From: Brachionus rotundiformis
Lineage: Eukaryota; Rotifera; Eurotatoria; Ploima; Brachionidae
NCBI GenBank assembly: GCA_016802295.1
Contig: JAESIW010000180.1
Location: 3,889,975 to 3,953,974 of the forward strand
DNA: 64,000 nt
Reading direction: 5' to 3'
Shown: piece after piece, positions 35,317 to 46,746 of the stretch
Position numbering within the stretch: the first letter of the stretch is position 1
Layout: every line of letters starts with the position of its first letter
Notes under the pieces: generated by a model
What the model saw: only the letters and a program-made list of their open reading frames with translations
What the model was told of the DNA's origin: nothing
The model's database searches: none
Translations under genes and position numbers: made by a program

Positions 35317-35318
35317 AG
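35317..35318 (+). promoter_or_regulatory. Probable 5' UTR splice acceptor of PRRC2
   Basis: A ten-T tract followed by AG, 21 bases before the start codon, is a textbook acceptor. It implies a leader intron and an upstream noncoding exon that I could not place. Confidence 0.45.
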
Positions 35319-35338
35319 ATTTTTCTTTTTTAAACAAA

Positions 35339-38300
35339 ATGTCTTTACATAACCAAGATAGCCAACATGTAACCAATAAAGCAAGCAGCAGTTTATACGT
35401 TAATCAATCGGCGGCCGGCGCGTCGTCAATGGCCAAACAAATAGCAAAAAGCGCCGCGCCGTCCAACTCAAACAAATATTCTACATTGAATATTAACAAT
35501 CAATTTAAAGGCAAGGGAATCGAGCCGCAGCACAAGACGACAGTGCTGCGCGCGCCATCGACAGGCATGCAAACGCTGGGCAAGCCAGTGGCCGCCAGAC
35601 GCATGCCGCCGCCCTCCAATCTGCCGAGCTTGAGGACGTTCAACTCAAGCCCGACGCAGAGCGGCGACACCGGCTCGAACGAAAACTCGTCCGGCTCACA
35701 AGCCAACAGTGCCCAAACAGGAGCGCCGACCATAGCGGCTGTATTAAGCGGCTCTCCGTGGGCACACGACTCGGCCGCAAACAGCTCGTATGAGCCGAGC
35801 GGCCGCGCTTTTAACAGAAACAATTCGATAAATCAGGAAGACTTTCCCAAATTGGACGAAACGATCCAAAATGCGGCCAAGAGCAAGCAGGAGGGCGGCG
35901 AGCGGGCCCAAGAGAGCGGCGCTGGCGACGAGCCCGTGCTCAAGCCGACCAATCTCGGCAACTGGTCGGCCAGGACGCCCGTCCAGTCCGTCGACGAGGC
36001 CGACACGCCCGAGCCCCTTCTGTCTCACTCGCCCGCCCCGCAAGTCTATCAACCCCCACACCACCGGCCCAACCATCATGCAGTCAGCAAATATCCGCCT
36101 GCCAATCAACACTATCGCAGGCAACAGGCCGACTGTAGACTCGACGAGACCAAACGGCCATTTTTATACAACAAAAACGACAGCTTGATCGAAACTAATA
36201 AAGAAAATGTCCACGATACGAACAAAATAGACTTTACTAATTTGGACGAGAACAATTGGGCCATGATTACGTACCGTGTTAATTATGATGAGAAATTGGA
36301 CTTTAATGATGATGATGATGATGATGAGAACGAGCAAGAGAGTGAGAACAGGTCTGAGAGTGTTAAAACAGAATTTCAGGTCGATTTCGAGGAGCAGAAG
36401 TTTGAGGATAAGAGAAAAGAGAAACAAGAGGAGATTAGTAAAAATTTGGAACGGGCCAAATTGCGCCGTGACGAAGAGATCAAGAGACAAAGTCAAGCAA
36501 TGAAATCGGCCTCTTCAAACGAGGAGGTGATGAGCGCCAAAGAGACAAAGACAAACATTTATAAAAATAATCATTCGAATCGAACAAGTCAAAATAGTCG
36601 CTCAAACAACACCGCTAGAAAGTAAGTCCATTTTATTTTGCTGTGCTAAAATGGTAGTGTTAGATTTGGCAACAGTTTTTGGATAAGTTTTGAAAAGAAA
36701 AGGTTGGTATGTAGAAAAAAGTGAAAAAACTTGAAAGAAAATAAAATACTTAGAATATTTTTGTTTATTTATTTTATTTTTGTTAATATAAATTATTGAT
36801 TTGTGTGTGTGTGTTTTTTGGTGATTTGGAAAAAAACTGGTCTCAAACGAGACAGAAAGCACGCGACAAGAAGTTTTATCTGAAGAAAAAAAATGAAGCT
36901 ATCTTATCATGTTATTTTAATTCAAGTAAAAAAAAATAGATAAATAAGTCATTAAATTAAAGTTATTGATTATAAAACAATTGAAGTATTTTTCTAAATC
37001 TTAAATTAACTGAATGACCATATCTTGTACAAAGATATTTAAAATGAAGTAAAATGATCTTATTTTTGGCAATGCTTTGACATGGTATGCTCATCATAAG
37101 ATTTTTTTGCATAGAATTTTAAATTCACATAGAGGAGTAAATAAGCTATGGTCAATTATTTTTGAGCACGGTCATAAAAAAGTAGATCGTATGGTTCATT
37201 GAGATTGAACAAAATTGGTTATTTGCCAAAAGTTATTGTCTTAAATTAAAACTAGTAGAACTTCAGTAAACTCAAGCGAAGTTCTATTGAGCCATAGCAG
37301 TGGCCTTGTAGTTAATCACCATCCGATCATCAATTCATTTCTGGATCAGTCACAAAACCATGCTTTTACCAATTTATTTACCAAAAAACTTGATATTGGC
37401 AGACATTTCACGTTTTCGCGATGTAATGCTTTAATGAGTCCTCTCAGATTTTATCTTCGATCCAGGACCTTGACAGAAATTAATACCATTCTTAAGTTTG
37501 ACAATCTGAAGCCATAAAATTGTATCATTTTAATAACCTCGGATCTTTCTTGTTTGTAAGCTTGGCAAGTCCAGCTTGTTTAATCTCTCTTTATAAAAAA
37601 AATTTTGAAACTCAGAATTCTCTGAATTTTTTCCAACTTTTTGACGTCTTTTTCAAGATATGGACACTAATAAATTTATTTTTCCAATTAAAGTTTTAAA
37701 ATTAAAAAAAATTAGTTTTTAGTTTTTCATTTTCGTTTTTTTATGGAGTTATTCCCACCTGAATCATTTTAAATAATGAAAAATGTTCGATTTTATTCGA
37801 CTCAAAGTAAATATCTTATTTTTGAGTTAAAAAAATTTTAATTTTTTATAGAGTTTTGTCTGTAAAAAAAGAGAAATTTTATATAAAATATCAGCTGATG
37901 AAATCTGAGCTTATTTCTTTCTAATTTACCTTTAAATTAGATACGACAATACTATAAAAAATGACATTTATAACCTCTATAATTAAACATAATGAAATTT
38001 ATTAAAAATAAATTCTTAATTTTAAAATTTTAATCGTTAGTGTTGTTAGATTAAAAAAAATCAACATTATCCATTTTTAGCCTTATTAAGATAAATAATT
38101 ATAAATATTAAATTTTTTTAATTTTTAGGAATGATGATCAAATTGAGTCTAATAGCCGGCCAAATTCTCGTTATCACCCACCTTCGAATCCAAGTCACCA
38201 ATCTCACGCGTTTACAGAAACACAGACCATTGACAAATCTGAAAAGACATCTCACTATCAAGCATCTAATAATCAGCGACAAAACTATTCTTCGCAAAGC

Positions 38301-41300
38301 TTTAGTCAAAACAATTTCCAAAGCCAATCGAATCGCTACCATCAATCAAATACAAGTCAGTCTACTAAAGCTCCGCAATCTAACTCACGTTATCAGAGCA
38401 AAAAATCTGAAATCAACCCAAGTAGCGAATCAAGAGTTCAATCCGAACAAAAAAAATCTCTAAAACAATTAAGCCACAATGTACCTGAAATAGAATCCAA
38501 ACTTCAACCACTTGGCTCAAAAAAACAGCTTCCCACACAAACAAATCAAACTGTTGGTCAAGCACAGGCCGAGAAAAAAACCGAAATGGAACCAAAGTCA
38601 AGTAGTAACGATATTCAGGAGCCTAGACAAAATGTTTGGAATCGAAATCAAAATGATTCGAGCCAAAACTCTCAGACAAAACAGACACAAAATAAACCAG
38701 AACCAAAGACCAAGTACCAACAGCGTTCTAATCAGTCTCATCGATATCCTCGACGTAGATACGAAAACGACTACGAGGAAGATTATGAAGATGACTACGA
38801 CGACTTCACTGAAGAAGATGACGAACAATTTTCCCAAAATAACCGCAATAGAACAGCTAGTGGTTCGGTATACTCGCGACGACCAAATTCTTCCCATTAT
38901 CCGCAATCTTACAAACGCGGATCCAACAGGCGCTCTAACGACTTCTACGAAATGGAGTCCAAAAATTATTATTCATACTCAAACCGATACTACAACTACG
39001 ACTACAATTATCCAAAAGGCTATTCAAATTACAACTACCGCGGTAATTCCAGAGGCTCAGGCTACCCAACTAGCAACAAAATCTATTACAATTCGAATAC
39101 AAAAAATGGCAGTGCCAAAGAGAATCAGAGAGAAAAAGAATCTCAAAATAGATCACGTGATCAAACCAGCATGACCAAGCATAGCGAACCTACTGACGGA
39201 GAAATGTACGATGAATGGGAAACAGCATCGGACACAAGTCTTAGACATCAGACTAAAAGAGTCGAAGAGCCCAAACCATCGGCCAAAGACACTCCCAAGG
39301 CTAAAAATCAGCCTCACAAACAACTAAATAGTAAAAGGTCAGCTAACCAAAGGGATGTTAAATCACGAAAACCACCCTCTAATACCAATAATACCAATAA
39401 CCCCAATGATCCTAGATACACGGCCAAATACTGGAGTGATAATTCCAAAAATGAAAAGACTGGTGAACAACAACCCCAAGAAAACAAATCCAAAAATAAT
39501 AATCATCAAAAAAATGGCAACAATCAGGGCCGAGTGAATTTACAAGTCTATAGAGTGGACAAAATTGTTGCCGATGACCCGGAGGCTATCAAAGAAGCAT
39601 TGAAAAATCAAAATATTAAAGAAAAACCAGCGGCTAAAGCAAATCCATTATCGGGAATTGATTTGAACAATCGAGCTGGTGTGGTAATTGTTGATTACAT
39701 ACCTGAATCGGGTGAAGTGGCTGTTAATGAGGAAAATTCGGCAGATGATGAGGAAAAAGATGATGATGACGGCTTTCAAAAGGTGAAAACAAAACGGGAT
39801 AAAAAAGCCGAAAAATTAAAGGCTCAAGCAGAGGCGGCCGCAGCTGCAGCTGCTTTGGTAACTTCGACCAATTCGACCAAGAAGAAAGATTCGAGAAATG
39901 CCAAACGATCAGCAGCTAAGGCCGATTCAAAAACAAAGGCCAAAAATGGCATTATGAGCAACATACAAACTTGGAAAAATGACATGGCTAAATCAGGCGC
40001 CAAAGGGGCCAAATCTGTACCTTTGAATGTGGAGTCGAGGACTAAATCGTTGTCAAATGATTTGAATAAAAAGACAAACGTATGGGAATCAAATGTGGCC
40101 AAAAATGAGACCAATAAAGTTGAAAAATCAATTGAGAAAGAGACAAAACCAATTGAGACTGCCAAACCAAAAGAAGACTACAAAGAAATAAGCTTGGTAA
40201 AACAAGAAACTCAACCTAGTCAAAAAAATGTCTGCACTGTTAAACCAACTAAGCAAGTAGCTCAACCAGTAAGTGTTGAACAAAAGCCGAGTGCAAACAT
40301 ATCGGCTAGTAATTCGGTAAATGCTGGTTCCAATGTGGTATCGCCCGTAAACAATCAGCAACACTTGAATGAAAATCAATCTGTGAATAAATATTATGAT
40401 AAGATAATAGTAAACCAAGCGACTAGTAGTGCGGCCGTGGCTGCTTCGGCTGCCGCTGCTGCAGCTGCAGTTGTCGCTGTCACAGTTACTTCTATTCAGC
40501 AACAACAAATACCAAATGGTGAACAAGCTGAACAAGCATCTATTAAACAATCGAGCTCATCGTCTTCGATTAAAAATCAATCAAGCTCGAATTCATCAGC
40601 TCAAGCCGAAGCACAAAATCAAGTAAGCAACAATGAAATGCCACAAATGGCTCATAATCAGGCTAATTACAATTTTACCCCTGCCAATACCACAAGCCAG
40701 ACCAGTCTCATGTCGTCACCATCTCAAACAAACTCACAAACATCGGCATCGTCGCTTATGCATTCGCTGAGCATAAGTCAAGGCATGCAACCGCCACAAT
40801 TTTTGCAACCAGTCTATCAGCCAATGGTCCAACAGTTCATGTCACAATCTAGACCAATGTTGCCACAAGCTCAACCACAAAATCAACCAGGCAATACTCT
40901 TATACAAAATCAACAAAACAAAACCAATCTTAATTCTTTATTTGATTTGAATTTTGGCGAATTTAATGGCAAAGAGGGCATGTTTTTTGCGCATGGACCA
41001 CCTCATCAACAAAATTACATTGGTCAAATGCCGCCAGGTCCAATACCTCAAGCCATGCCGCATCTGCCAGCCCAGCCTATCAATCCATATCCAAACGGGT
41101 TCGATCACAATCAATTTTTCAATCAAAAAATACTAAACAATAAGCCAAATGGTGCTTTTGTTGCACCACCAATGCCATCTAACCAATTTAACGCAAGTGT
41201 AAAAGCTCAATTTAATCAAAGTCAAGGTAATCAATTGATCAACCCGATGCATCAATATGGCAAAGAGTTTCCTTATTTTAACAACCAAATTGGGCCTGGA

Positions 41301-42329
41301 CAAACATTTACGCAAACCCAAGGCAGCAATCAGCCTACTCCGGCACCAAATAGCAGCAATCTATCAGGTTTTTTTATGTCTCAAATTGGCAATTTAAACG
41401 CCAATCAGTTCCAAGCTCAGGCCCATGGAACAGCACCAGCGCAGCAATCTTTGTTCAGCATGAATCAAGGCCAGCTCTCAAACAACCAGCTATTTGGTCT
41501 CAGCTATAATCAACAACAACAGCAGCAACCACAAAATTCCCAATTTAATTTATCCAATTTGATACAAACGCCTCAGAATCAGCCACAACCTAATCAACCA
41601 ACTTCTCATCGACAAACACCGCTTTCTATTCCAAGCTCGCCATTCATCCAAAGTGAAACTCAGCCTACTGAAAACGGTTTTATTAAGCAGCAAAACAGCT
41701 TCGACATCAACTACAAGCCACAGCAGCAACAACAACAACAGCCCAATCAGCCAAACTTTGCCAGAAATGGAACCAATTTGCCGCCAAACAAACAAATTTT
41801 TTCCTCTCTGGATGCCAATAATTTTGACAAAAACCAGCTTAACAAATCTTTGAACCAATCGAATGGCTATTACAGAAGCATAGATCAGACAGTTCAGAAT
41901 CACTTTAGTCAAGTTGCCATGATACCGCCCCAGCAGCAGCCGCCTCTCTTGCCCAATCCGCCAATAATGCACAACCAAATGCCAAATCAGATCCAGCCTC
42001 AAAACATCAATAACAAAATGGGCTTTAACAAAGCAGTCAACTTGCCCCGATACCCAAACGGTTATCCGAATCAAAATCGACAACAGGCTCCGGCTACTTA
42101 CTATAATCAAAACTACAATCGAAGATCGTATCCAAATCAGACTAACTATCAAAATAATGGGAAAAAAATGCCCTTTATTGATGCCAAAGTAGTGCAAAAA
42201 AATTCCGACTTACCGAAACAAGCCAAGCAAGATGGTACGCAATCTGGCCAAAGTGCTCAGTCTCAGACTCGTGGCTCAACACCCAATATAACTGATGAAA
42301 AAAATGAATGTAACACTAATGTAATTTGA
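35339..42329 (+). CDS. PRRC2: PRRC2 (BAT2-like) RNA-associated protein
   Basis: Two exons, 35339-36621 and 38129-42329, join AA/G in phase and encode 1,827 aa. PRRC2 proteins are large, mostly disordered cytoplasmic factors tied to translation initiation and stress granules. The BAT2 N-terminal signature is clear: KYSTLNINNQFKGKG at about 45-60, LGKPVAARRMPPPSNLPSL at about 80-100, EDFPKLDE, then DENNWAMITYRVNYDEKLDF with an acidic run, and LERAKLRRDEEIKRQ. Two deeper family blocks appear in exon 2: DEWETASDTS and VYRVDKIVADDPEAIKEAL. The rest is low complexity: a Tyr/Asn/Gly/Arg stretch (about 38940-39070), Ala runs (about 39830-39850 and 40430-40480) and long Gln/Asn/Pro-rich segments to the C-terminus. 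Exon 1 is strikingly GC-rich. The 1,507-nt intron holds an antisense LINE relic. Confidence 0.92.
36622..38128 (+). other. Intron of PRRC2
   Basis: GTAAGT donor and TTTTTAG acceptor. It is 1.5 kb long and contains the LINE relic at 37300-37667. Outside that relic it is AT-rich with no other feature. Confidence 0.75.
37300..37667 (-). mobile_element. Non-LTR retrotransposon (CR1/Jockey-like) 3' ORF2 relic, antisense in the PRRC2 intron
   Basis: Read on the - strand with frameshifts, conserved blocks downstream of the reverse transcriptase can be followed in order: PYLEKDVKKLEKIQR, then RERLNKLDLPSLQTRKIRG, then a block ending VNKLVKAWF that corresponds to the usual near-C-terminal W-N-S-L-P region. 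In-frame stops and frame changes separate them. The + strand open frame 37287-37517 is its shadow. It is an old insertion, dead by mutation. Confidence 0.75.
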
Positions 42330-42524
42330 TTTGGTCATGTTAAGCTAGAAAAAAAATCAGCCGCTTTTTTCACAGCTAAACATCATTAAGTCAGAGATTT
42401 TTTTTGAAAGTCGTTTTTTTTTTGTGATTGGGTTCTTGTGTTAATTAAAAAACTGAATCGTTTGCTTTGTTTTTTTTTTCTTACCTTTTCCTATATATTT
42501 TTTTTAAGTGTGTATGAAATTTTA

Positions 42525-42530
42525 AATAAA
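42525..42530 (+). promoter_or_regulatory. AATAAA poly(A) signal of PRRC2
   Basis: The hexamer lies 196 bases after the stop codon, in T-rich surroundings. Confidence 0.45.
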
Positions 42531-43507
42531 TTTTAAAATAATTATACCCAAGAGCATTTTCGATACTATTTGTCTCTAGTTTAGTTGGTATTTTTGTCGG
42601 TGTTATTTTTTTTAAATCGGAAAAAATTGTATCTTATTGCCAATTGTAAATTGGGATAAACTTTTTCGATTTATAAGCAAATTATCTTTTTTCTTTAAAT
42701 GTAAAGTTCTGGGGCTAAATAATATTTTTCCTATTCTTTTCATCGACAATTTTTTTCCACTGGGCCGAACAAATAATGAAGCAGGTATTTATATTTATTT
42801 ATTTAAATATTCAAATAAAATATTAAAAATTTAATTTATTTTCAATTTTTTTATTTATAAAGACATTTTTATTACCTTTTGTGCAGTCATAAGTAGAGCC
42901 TCGATTTAGGTCAACGATTTTAATGCCTAAGAAATCATTTTTTTAATCAAAATAATTTAAATATTATAAAAATTTTTATTTTTGTAAATAGATTCTTTAA
43001 TAAATAAATGAAATAAAATTTTTTTGTCCAGGTATACACAAGTGGTATTTAATTTAATTATTTTTTTGTTAAGTCGATTAATCCTATTGTTTTATACGCT
43101 GAATCGAATAAAATTTAGACTATTTATTTTCATCAAAATTTCTGATTTCATAACTAATTTTACTGATATTATAAATTATTTTTCTGAATTCAAATATTAT
43201 TATTTTAATTTTCTAATCCCAAATAATTTTCAATTTTATTTTCACTTTTCTTTAGCCTGAAAAAAAATTATTGAAATTGAAAATATGATTTATAAAAATC
43301 TAAGCATTGAATAAAATGAATTATTAAGTGAAATCGAAAGGACAATAAAAATTTAAGTGACTACGATGACTTTATTATTGATAAGTGCTAGGAGTGACAA
43401 AAAGTTAAATACTTTCAAAGAACGAGTTTCAATTCCTAAATTTTTAGAGGGATACATGATTTATTCAGAATGGCAATAGCTTTTCCATTTTTTTTTCCAA
43501 AATAGGC

Positions 43508-43725
43508 CAATATTGGATGGTTATTGGCAAGAAACAATTGGTTATTTGAATTTGAACTCTAAAATATTCTATGAAAAGGCTGTAGGTGTATTTTTATTAA
43601 GTCTTGACCATGAAGGTGTTTTCCAGAAATTAATCAATTTGCTAGACTTGGACGGTTTTCGTTATGAAGAATATGAGCTTACTATTTGGCACTTAATATT
43701 TGGTCAGCCTAGGAAAAATAACTGA
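43508..43725 (+). pseudogene. Orphan exon or gene remnant of unknown family
   Basis: A polypyrimidine tract and AG (about 43490-43507) precede an open stretch of about 72 codons reading ILDGYWQETIGYLNL and later GVFLLSLDHEGVFQKLI, ending in a stop after FGQPRKNN. Its codon and residue mix (Trp, Gly, Asp, balanced hydrophobics) is protein-like and unlike the surrounding AT noise. No upstream exon with a start could be joined. It may be the last exon of an unrecognised gene or a fragment left by duplication. Family not recognised. Confidence 0.35.
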
Positions 43726-44586
43726 AAGATTACCAAGATTTGAGAATTTATAAAATATATGCTTGTAAGCATAAACCAACAACAATTGATCAAGGGCTTT
43801 AAATTTACAAAAACTTTTGTTGATTGATTATTTAAATTAATCAAATCAACTATCATCTTTTAAATTAAATAAACAGACTTTTCATCTATTCAATAAATTA
43901 AATACGAAAATATAACTTGATAAAAATCACTAAAAAAATTAAATTTGCTGATACTTATTCTTAGTTTGATCTGAATAATAAATTGACTTTTTTCTCAATC
44001 CAAAATCTATTATCAATATATTTCTTTTTATATCATCCTAAAATAGACGCTATTTTTCATCTATTCTTTTTCAGCTATTAATCAAAATTACCCTAAAAAA
44101 AACAAATGTTAAAAAGCTAAAATTTGAAATTTAGTCTATCATATAAACATTTAAATCAGATTCACATTTTTATGTATTTTTTATAAAATACAAAATAATA
44201 ATTTTGAAATAAATTGAATTAATTTTAAAAAATTATGAAAAAATCTTTCTAATTAAATTAGTGTTTAGATTTATTGACAATATTTATTTAAAATTTTTGA
44301 GAATAAATATTGCGAAAAAATTTAAAAACTGCATTTCTGAAGATAATTACTGAAATATATTTACAAAGGTTTGATACAAAAGCATTAAACATCATTTTAC
44401 TATACATGAAAAAAAAATTAAATATTTTTTTGATTTTTAATTTGGCCAAAAGTATCCGAATATTTTTGATGTGAGGAAAAACTAAAAAAATTCATTCAAA
44501 AACTTAAGTTATGATTAAAAATCTATTTTCTTTGAATATTTTCTTCCAGCCTTGCTAATTAGAATAAAAAATCTAATATTAAAAAA

Positions 44587-44592
44587 TTTATT
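44587..44592 (-). promoter_or_regulatory. AATAAA poly(A) signal of the GPCR-like gene
   Basis: TTTATT on the + strand, 33 bases beyond the stop of the - strand gene. Confidence 0.5.
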
Positions 44593-44625
44593 GATCAAAA
44601 ATTAGCTAAATTTTGACGGTAAAAT

Positions 44626-46746
44626 TCACAAATCAAGATCAGGATCAGCCGGGCGATTATATTGATGAAATTTTGAATTGAAATCGGTCGAATGGTTATC
44701 CAAATCATCCATATCAGTTATATTGTTTTGTTTATTAAATTGGTGATTTTTTTGCCAATTTAAACACGATAGTGGACAAAGACACTTGATACAAATACAG
44801 TATTCTTCATTTTGGTTGAATTTTTTATAATAATCCTCTTCATAGTCGCTAACTAAGAAAGTCGATGGTTTGATGGAAAAAAGTCTTGCCAGGCTAAGAC
44901 GAAATCTCACATCGAAAACAATCATTAAGAAAAATTTACACATTAAACTCAATTGGAACAATAAAAAAACCAAATTGTAATATACATAAAAGTCTAGATT
45001 TATTTCTTCATGGTGTTTGGAAAACAAATCAAGAATAAGTCTGGATAAAAAGTAAGGAAATGCGAATAGTATGTTTAAACCCAAGTCAATGATAAACAAT
45101 AAATTTAAATTTTGATCTTCTTTTTGCTTTAGTTGTAGTTTTTTGCTAGTCTTTTGGGTTTTGAGAGATGTTACACTAGAATTTAAATAAAAATCACTCG
45201 AGTTAATCTGAGTTTCGCATCTATTCGAACCAATTGACGCGTTCAAAGTGCCAAACTTTGCCATGCTGTTTTGCTCCTGAATTTTAATCATTTTCATTCT
45301 TTTTTTGTTTATTTTATCTTGCTGAACAAACAACTTTGTATTATGAGCATACAAATAAATAAACGATGATATAACAACAAGTACGATGCAGATTGGTGCA
45401 GAAATGACCACGGTATGCTCCAGCCAAAAATATAAGGTGTTATAAGCTAACAAATCATTCCAATCACTTTTTCCAATGCAAATAAGCGAAATATTGAGGA
45501 CATCTATTGGTCTTCTAGATCTAGTCTCTTCGGCAAATACTGACGGTCCTGGTCTTACTATGAAATCTTCACACTTTTTTACTATGCCGCAAAAGCTGTA
45601 TTTCATTGAGGCCAGACTCAAAAATCCTTGCTGAGTGAAAAAATTTTTGTGCGAGTTTTTCATTTTGGATATGGTTTCGTTGGTTTGTTTGTCTAATTGA
45701 GTTCTTAGAACAAAGCCCAAGGCCAGATTTCTTAGCATGTATGACCGCTTTGGACTGAAAGTTTCAGATCGACAAGTCGAATTTCGCAGCTTTTGGTTAT
45801 CATGACGAATAAAATAGATATCACTCTCTGCAGCATAATTTAAAGGTATTCTTGAGGGAGAAAGAGTTATAAGATTTTCTTTAACATGGAAACCGTAAAA
45901 TTGTGGAATGGCCAGCAAAATAGACAGAAAAATTACAGCTCCGATAGAAAACTTGATTACTCTTTTACTAAAATAAGAAATTGGATCTTTTTTGGGAATC
46001 TTTTTACCTCGTTTAAAACTTTCCTCATAGCAAGAATTGGCCATAGGGTTGTCATTTGTTACAACATCAGAAAAATTGATATAATTATCATTTTGAGAAA
46101 GAAAATTTGAAAATTCAAGCTTATTTGGAATGGGCGACTCTTTAGGCTCATTGTTCTGACTCGTGCTTAGATTGGACGCACTGTCAAATAGGTCACTAGT
46201 GCCAGCAATGTTTTTGTTTTGTCTAAGTCTTGACTGCTGTTGATGGAACAATTTTTGCTGATAACTAAATTGAACCTGTTGTTGGAAAAATAGCTTCCGG
46301 TTGTAGCGACTGTAGTTTAGATTGTGGTGAAATTTAATGATGGCAATAAAACAGTAATCCAAAGAAGAGAACATAAAATTCCATATTTGACAATACAGAA
46401 AGATATTATAGGTTATGTTCATGTAAATTTTCATTTTAAAGTAAGTGGTCTTGTGGCTTTTGAAATAGAAATTATCGATTAAATATTTTTCGTAATTATT
46501 TGACAAGAAGATAAAAATTGAAAAAATTTGATATAAAAAATTGAATTTAAATTGTGTTGATAAATATGTTTTGGATGCCGACCTAAAATGAGGTCTAGAT
46601 GTGATTACAATACCGACCAGGGATGTCATACAACCAAAAATAATAAGTGTCGGAACAAAAGTGAATAAAATGTCCACTAAATTTTTGCTTAATTCCATGC
46701 ATTCTAAGTTATGATTGTATAAACGATTAAGCTCATAGAATTCCAT
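44626..46746 (-). CDS. Divergent rhodopsin-class-like seven-helix receptor
   Basis: A single exon of 706 aa. Hydrophobic helices lie near residues 22-50, 64-84, 108-137, 264-285, 443-467, 546-574 and 586-612, which is a GPCR layout. Helix 3 ends SSLDYCFIAI where rhodopsin-type receptors have DRY, and helix 7 ends CKFFLMIVFDVRFRLSL with no NPxxY but with a helix-8-like FDVRFR. Helix 6 keeps a proline (FAFPYF). The loop after helix 3 is about 120 residues and Gln/Ser-rich. The second extracellular loop is about 150 residues, with cysteines (CRSETF, FCGIVKKC) and sequons. The tail has a cysteine cluster (YCICIKCLCPLSC, 649-661) that could be palmitoylated, and an acidic end, PADPDLDL. Ligand unknown. 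It probably acts at the plasma membrane. Class assignment is inferred from topology and faint motifs. Confidence 0.75.
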   Translation of the reverse strand: MEFYELNRLYNHNLECMELSKNLVDILFTFVPTLIIFGCMTSLVGIVITSRPHFRSASKTYLSTQFKFNFLYQIFSIFIFLSNNYEKYLIDNFYFKSHKTTYFKMKIYMNITYNIFLYCQIWNFMFSSLDYCFIAIIKFHHNLNYSRYNRKLFFQQQVQFSYQQKLFHQQQSRLRQNKNIAGTSDLFDSASNLSTSQNNEPKESPIPNKLEFSNFLSQNDNYINFSDVVTNDNPMANSCYEESFKRGKKIPKKDPISYFSKRVIKFSIGAVIFLSILLAIPQFYGFHVKENLITLSPSRIPLNYAAESDIYFIRHDNQKLRNSTCRSETFSPKRSYMLRNLALGFVLRTQLDKQTNETISKMKNSHKNFFTQQGFLSLASMKYSFCGIVKKCEDFIVRPGPSVFAEETRSRRPIDVLNISLICIGKSDWNDLLAYNTLYFWLEHTVVISAPICIVLVVISSFIYLYAHNTKLFVQQDKINKKRMKMIKIQEQNSMAKFGTLNASIGSNRCETQINSSDFYLNSSVTSLKTQKTSKKLQLKQKEDQNLNLLFIIDLGLNILFAFPYFLSRLILDLFSKHHEEINLDFYVYYNLVFLLFQLSLMCKFFLMIVFDVRFRLSLARLFSIKPSTFLVSDYEEDYYKKFNQNEEYCICIKCLCPLSCLNWQKNHQFNKQNNITDMDDLDNHSTDFNSKFHQYNRPADPDLDL

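Larger units (their letters stand above)
30398..35338. other. Long AT-rich gene desert upstream of PRRC2
   Basis: About 4.9 kb. Most of it is near-homopolymeric A/T without coding potential. Exceptions are a fold-rich GC patch (31083-31180), a compositionally balanced stretch at about 34150-34560 with an inverted repeat to 34696, and the probable PRRC2 leader before 35339. The frame 35055-35246 (+) has no family resemblance. Confidence 0.6.
42330..44625. other. Intergenic region between PRRC2 and the GPCR-like gene
   Basis: About 2.3 kb. It contains the PRRC2 3' UTR and a lone possible exon at 43508-43725; otherwise it is AT-rich with nothing recognisable. Confidence 0.55.

Noticed and set aside
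35500..36188. Long overlapping open frames on both strands in PRRC2 exon 1
   Set aside because: They arise from the GC-rich composition, which lowers stop-codon frequency. Only the PRRC2 frame carries the BAT2 signatures and splices on.
37287..37517. Open frame on the + strand inside the PRRC2 intron
   Set aside because: The opposite strand carries ordered LINE ORF2 blocks, so this frame is only its shadow.
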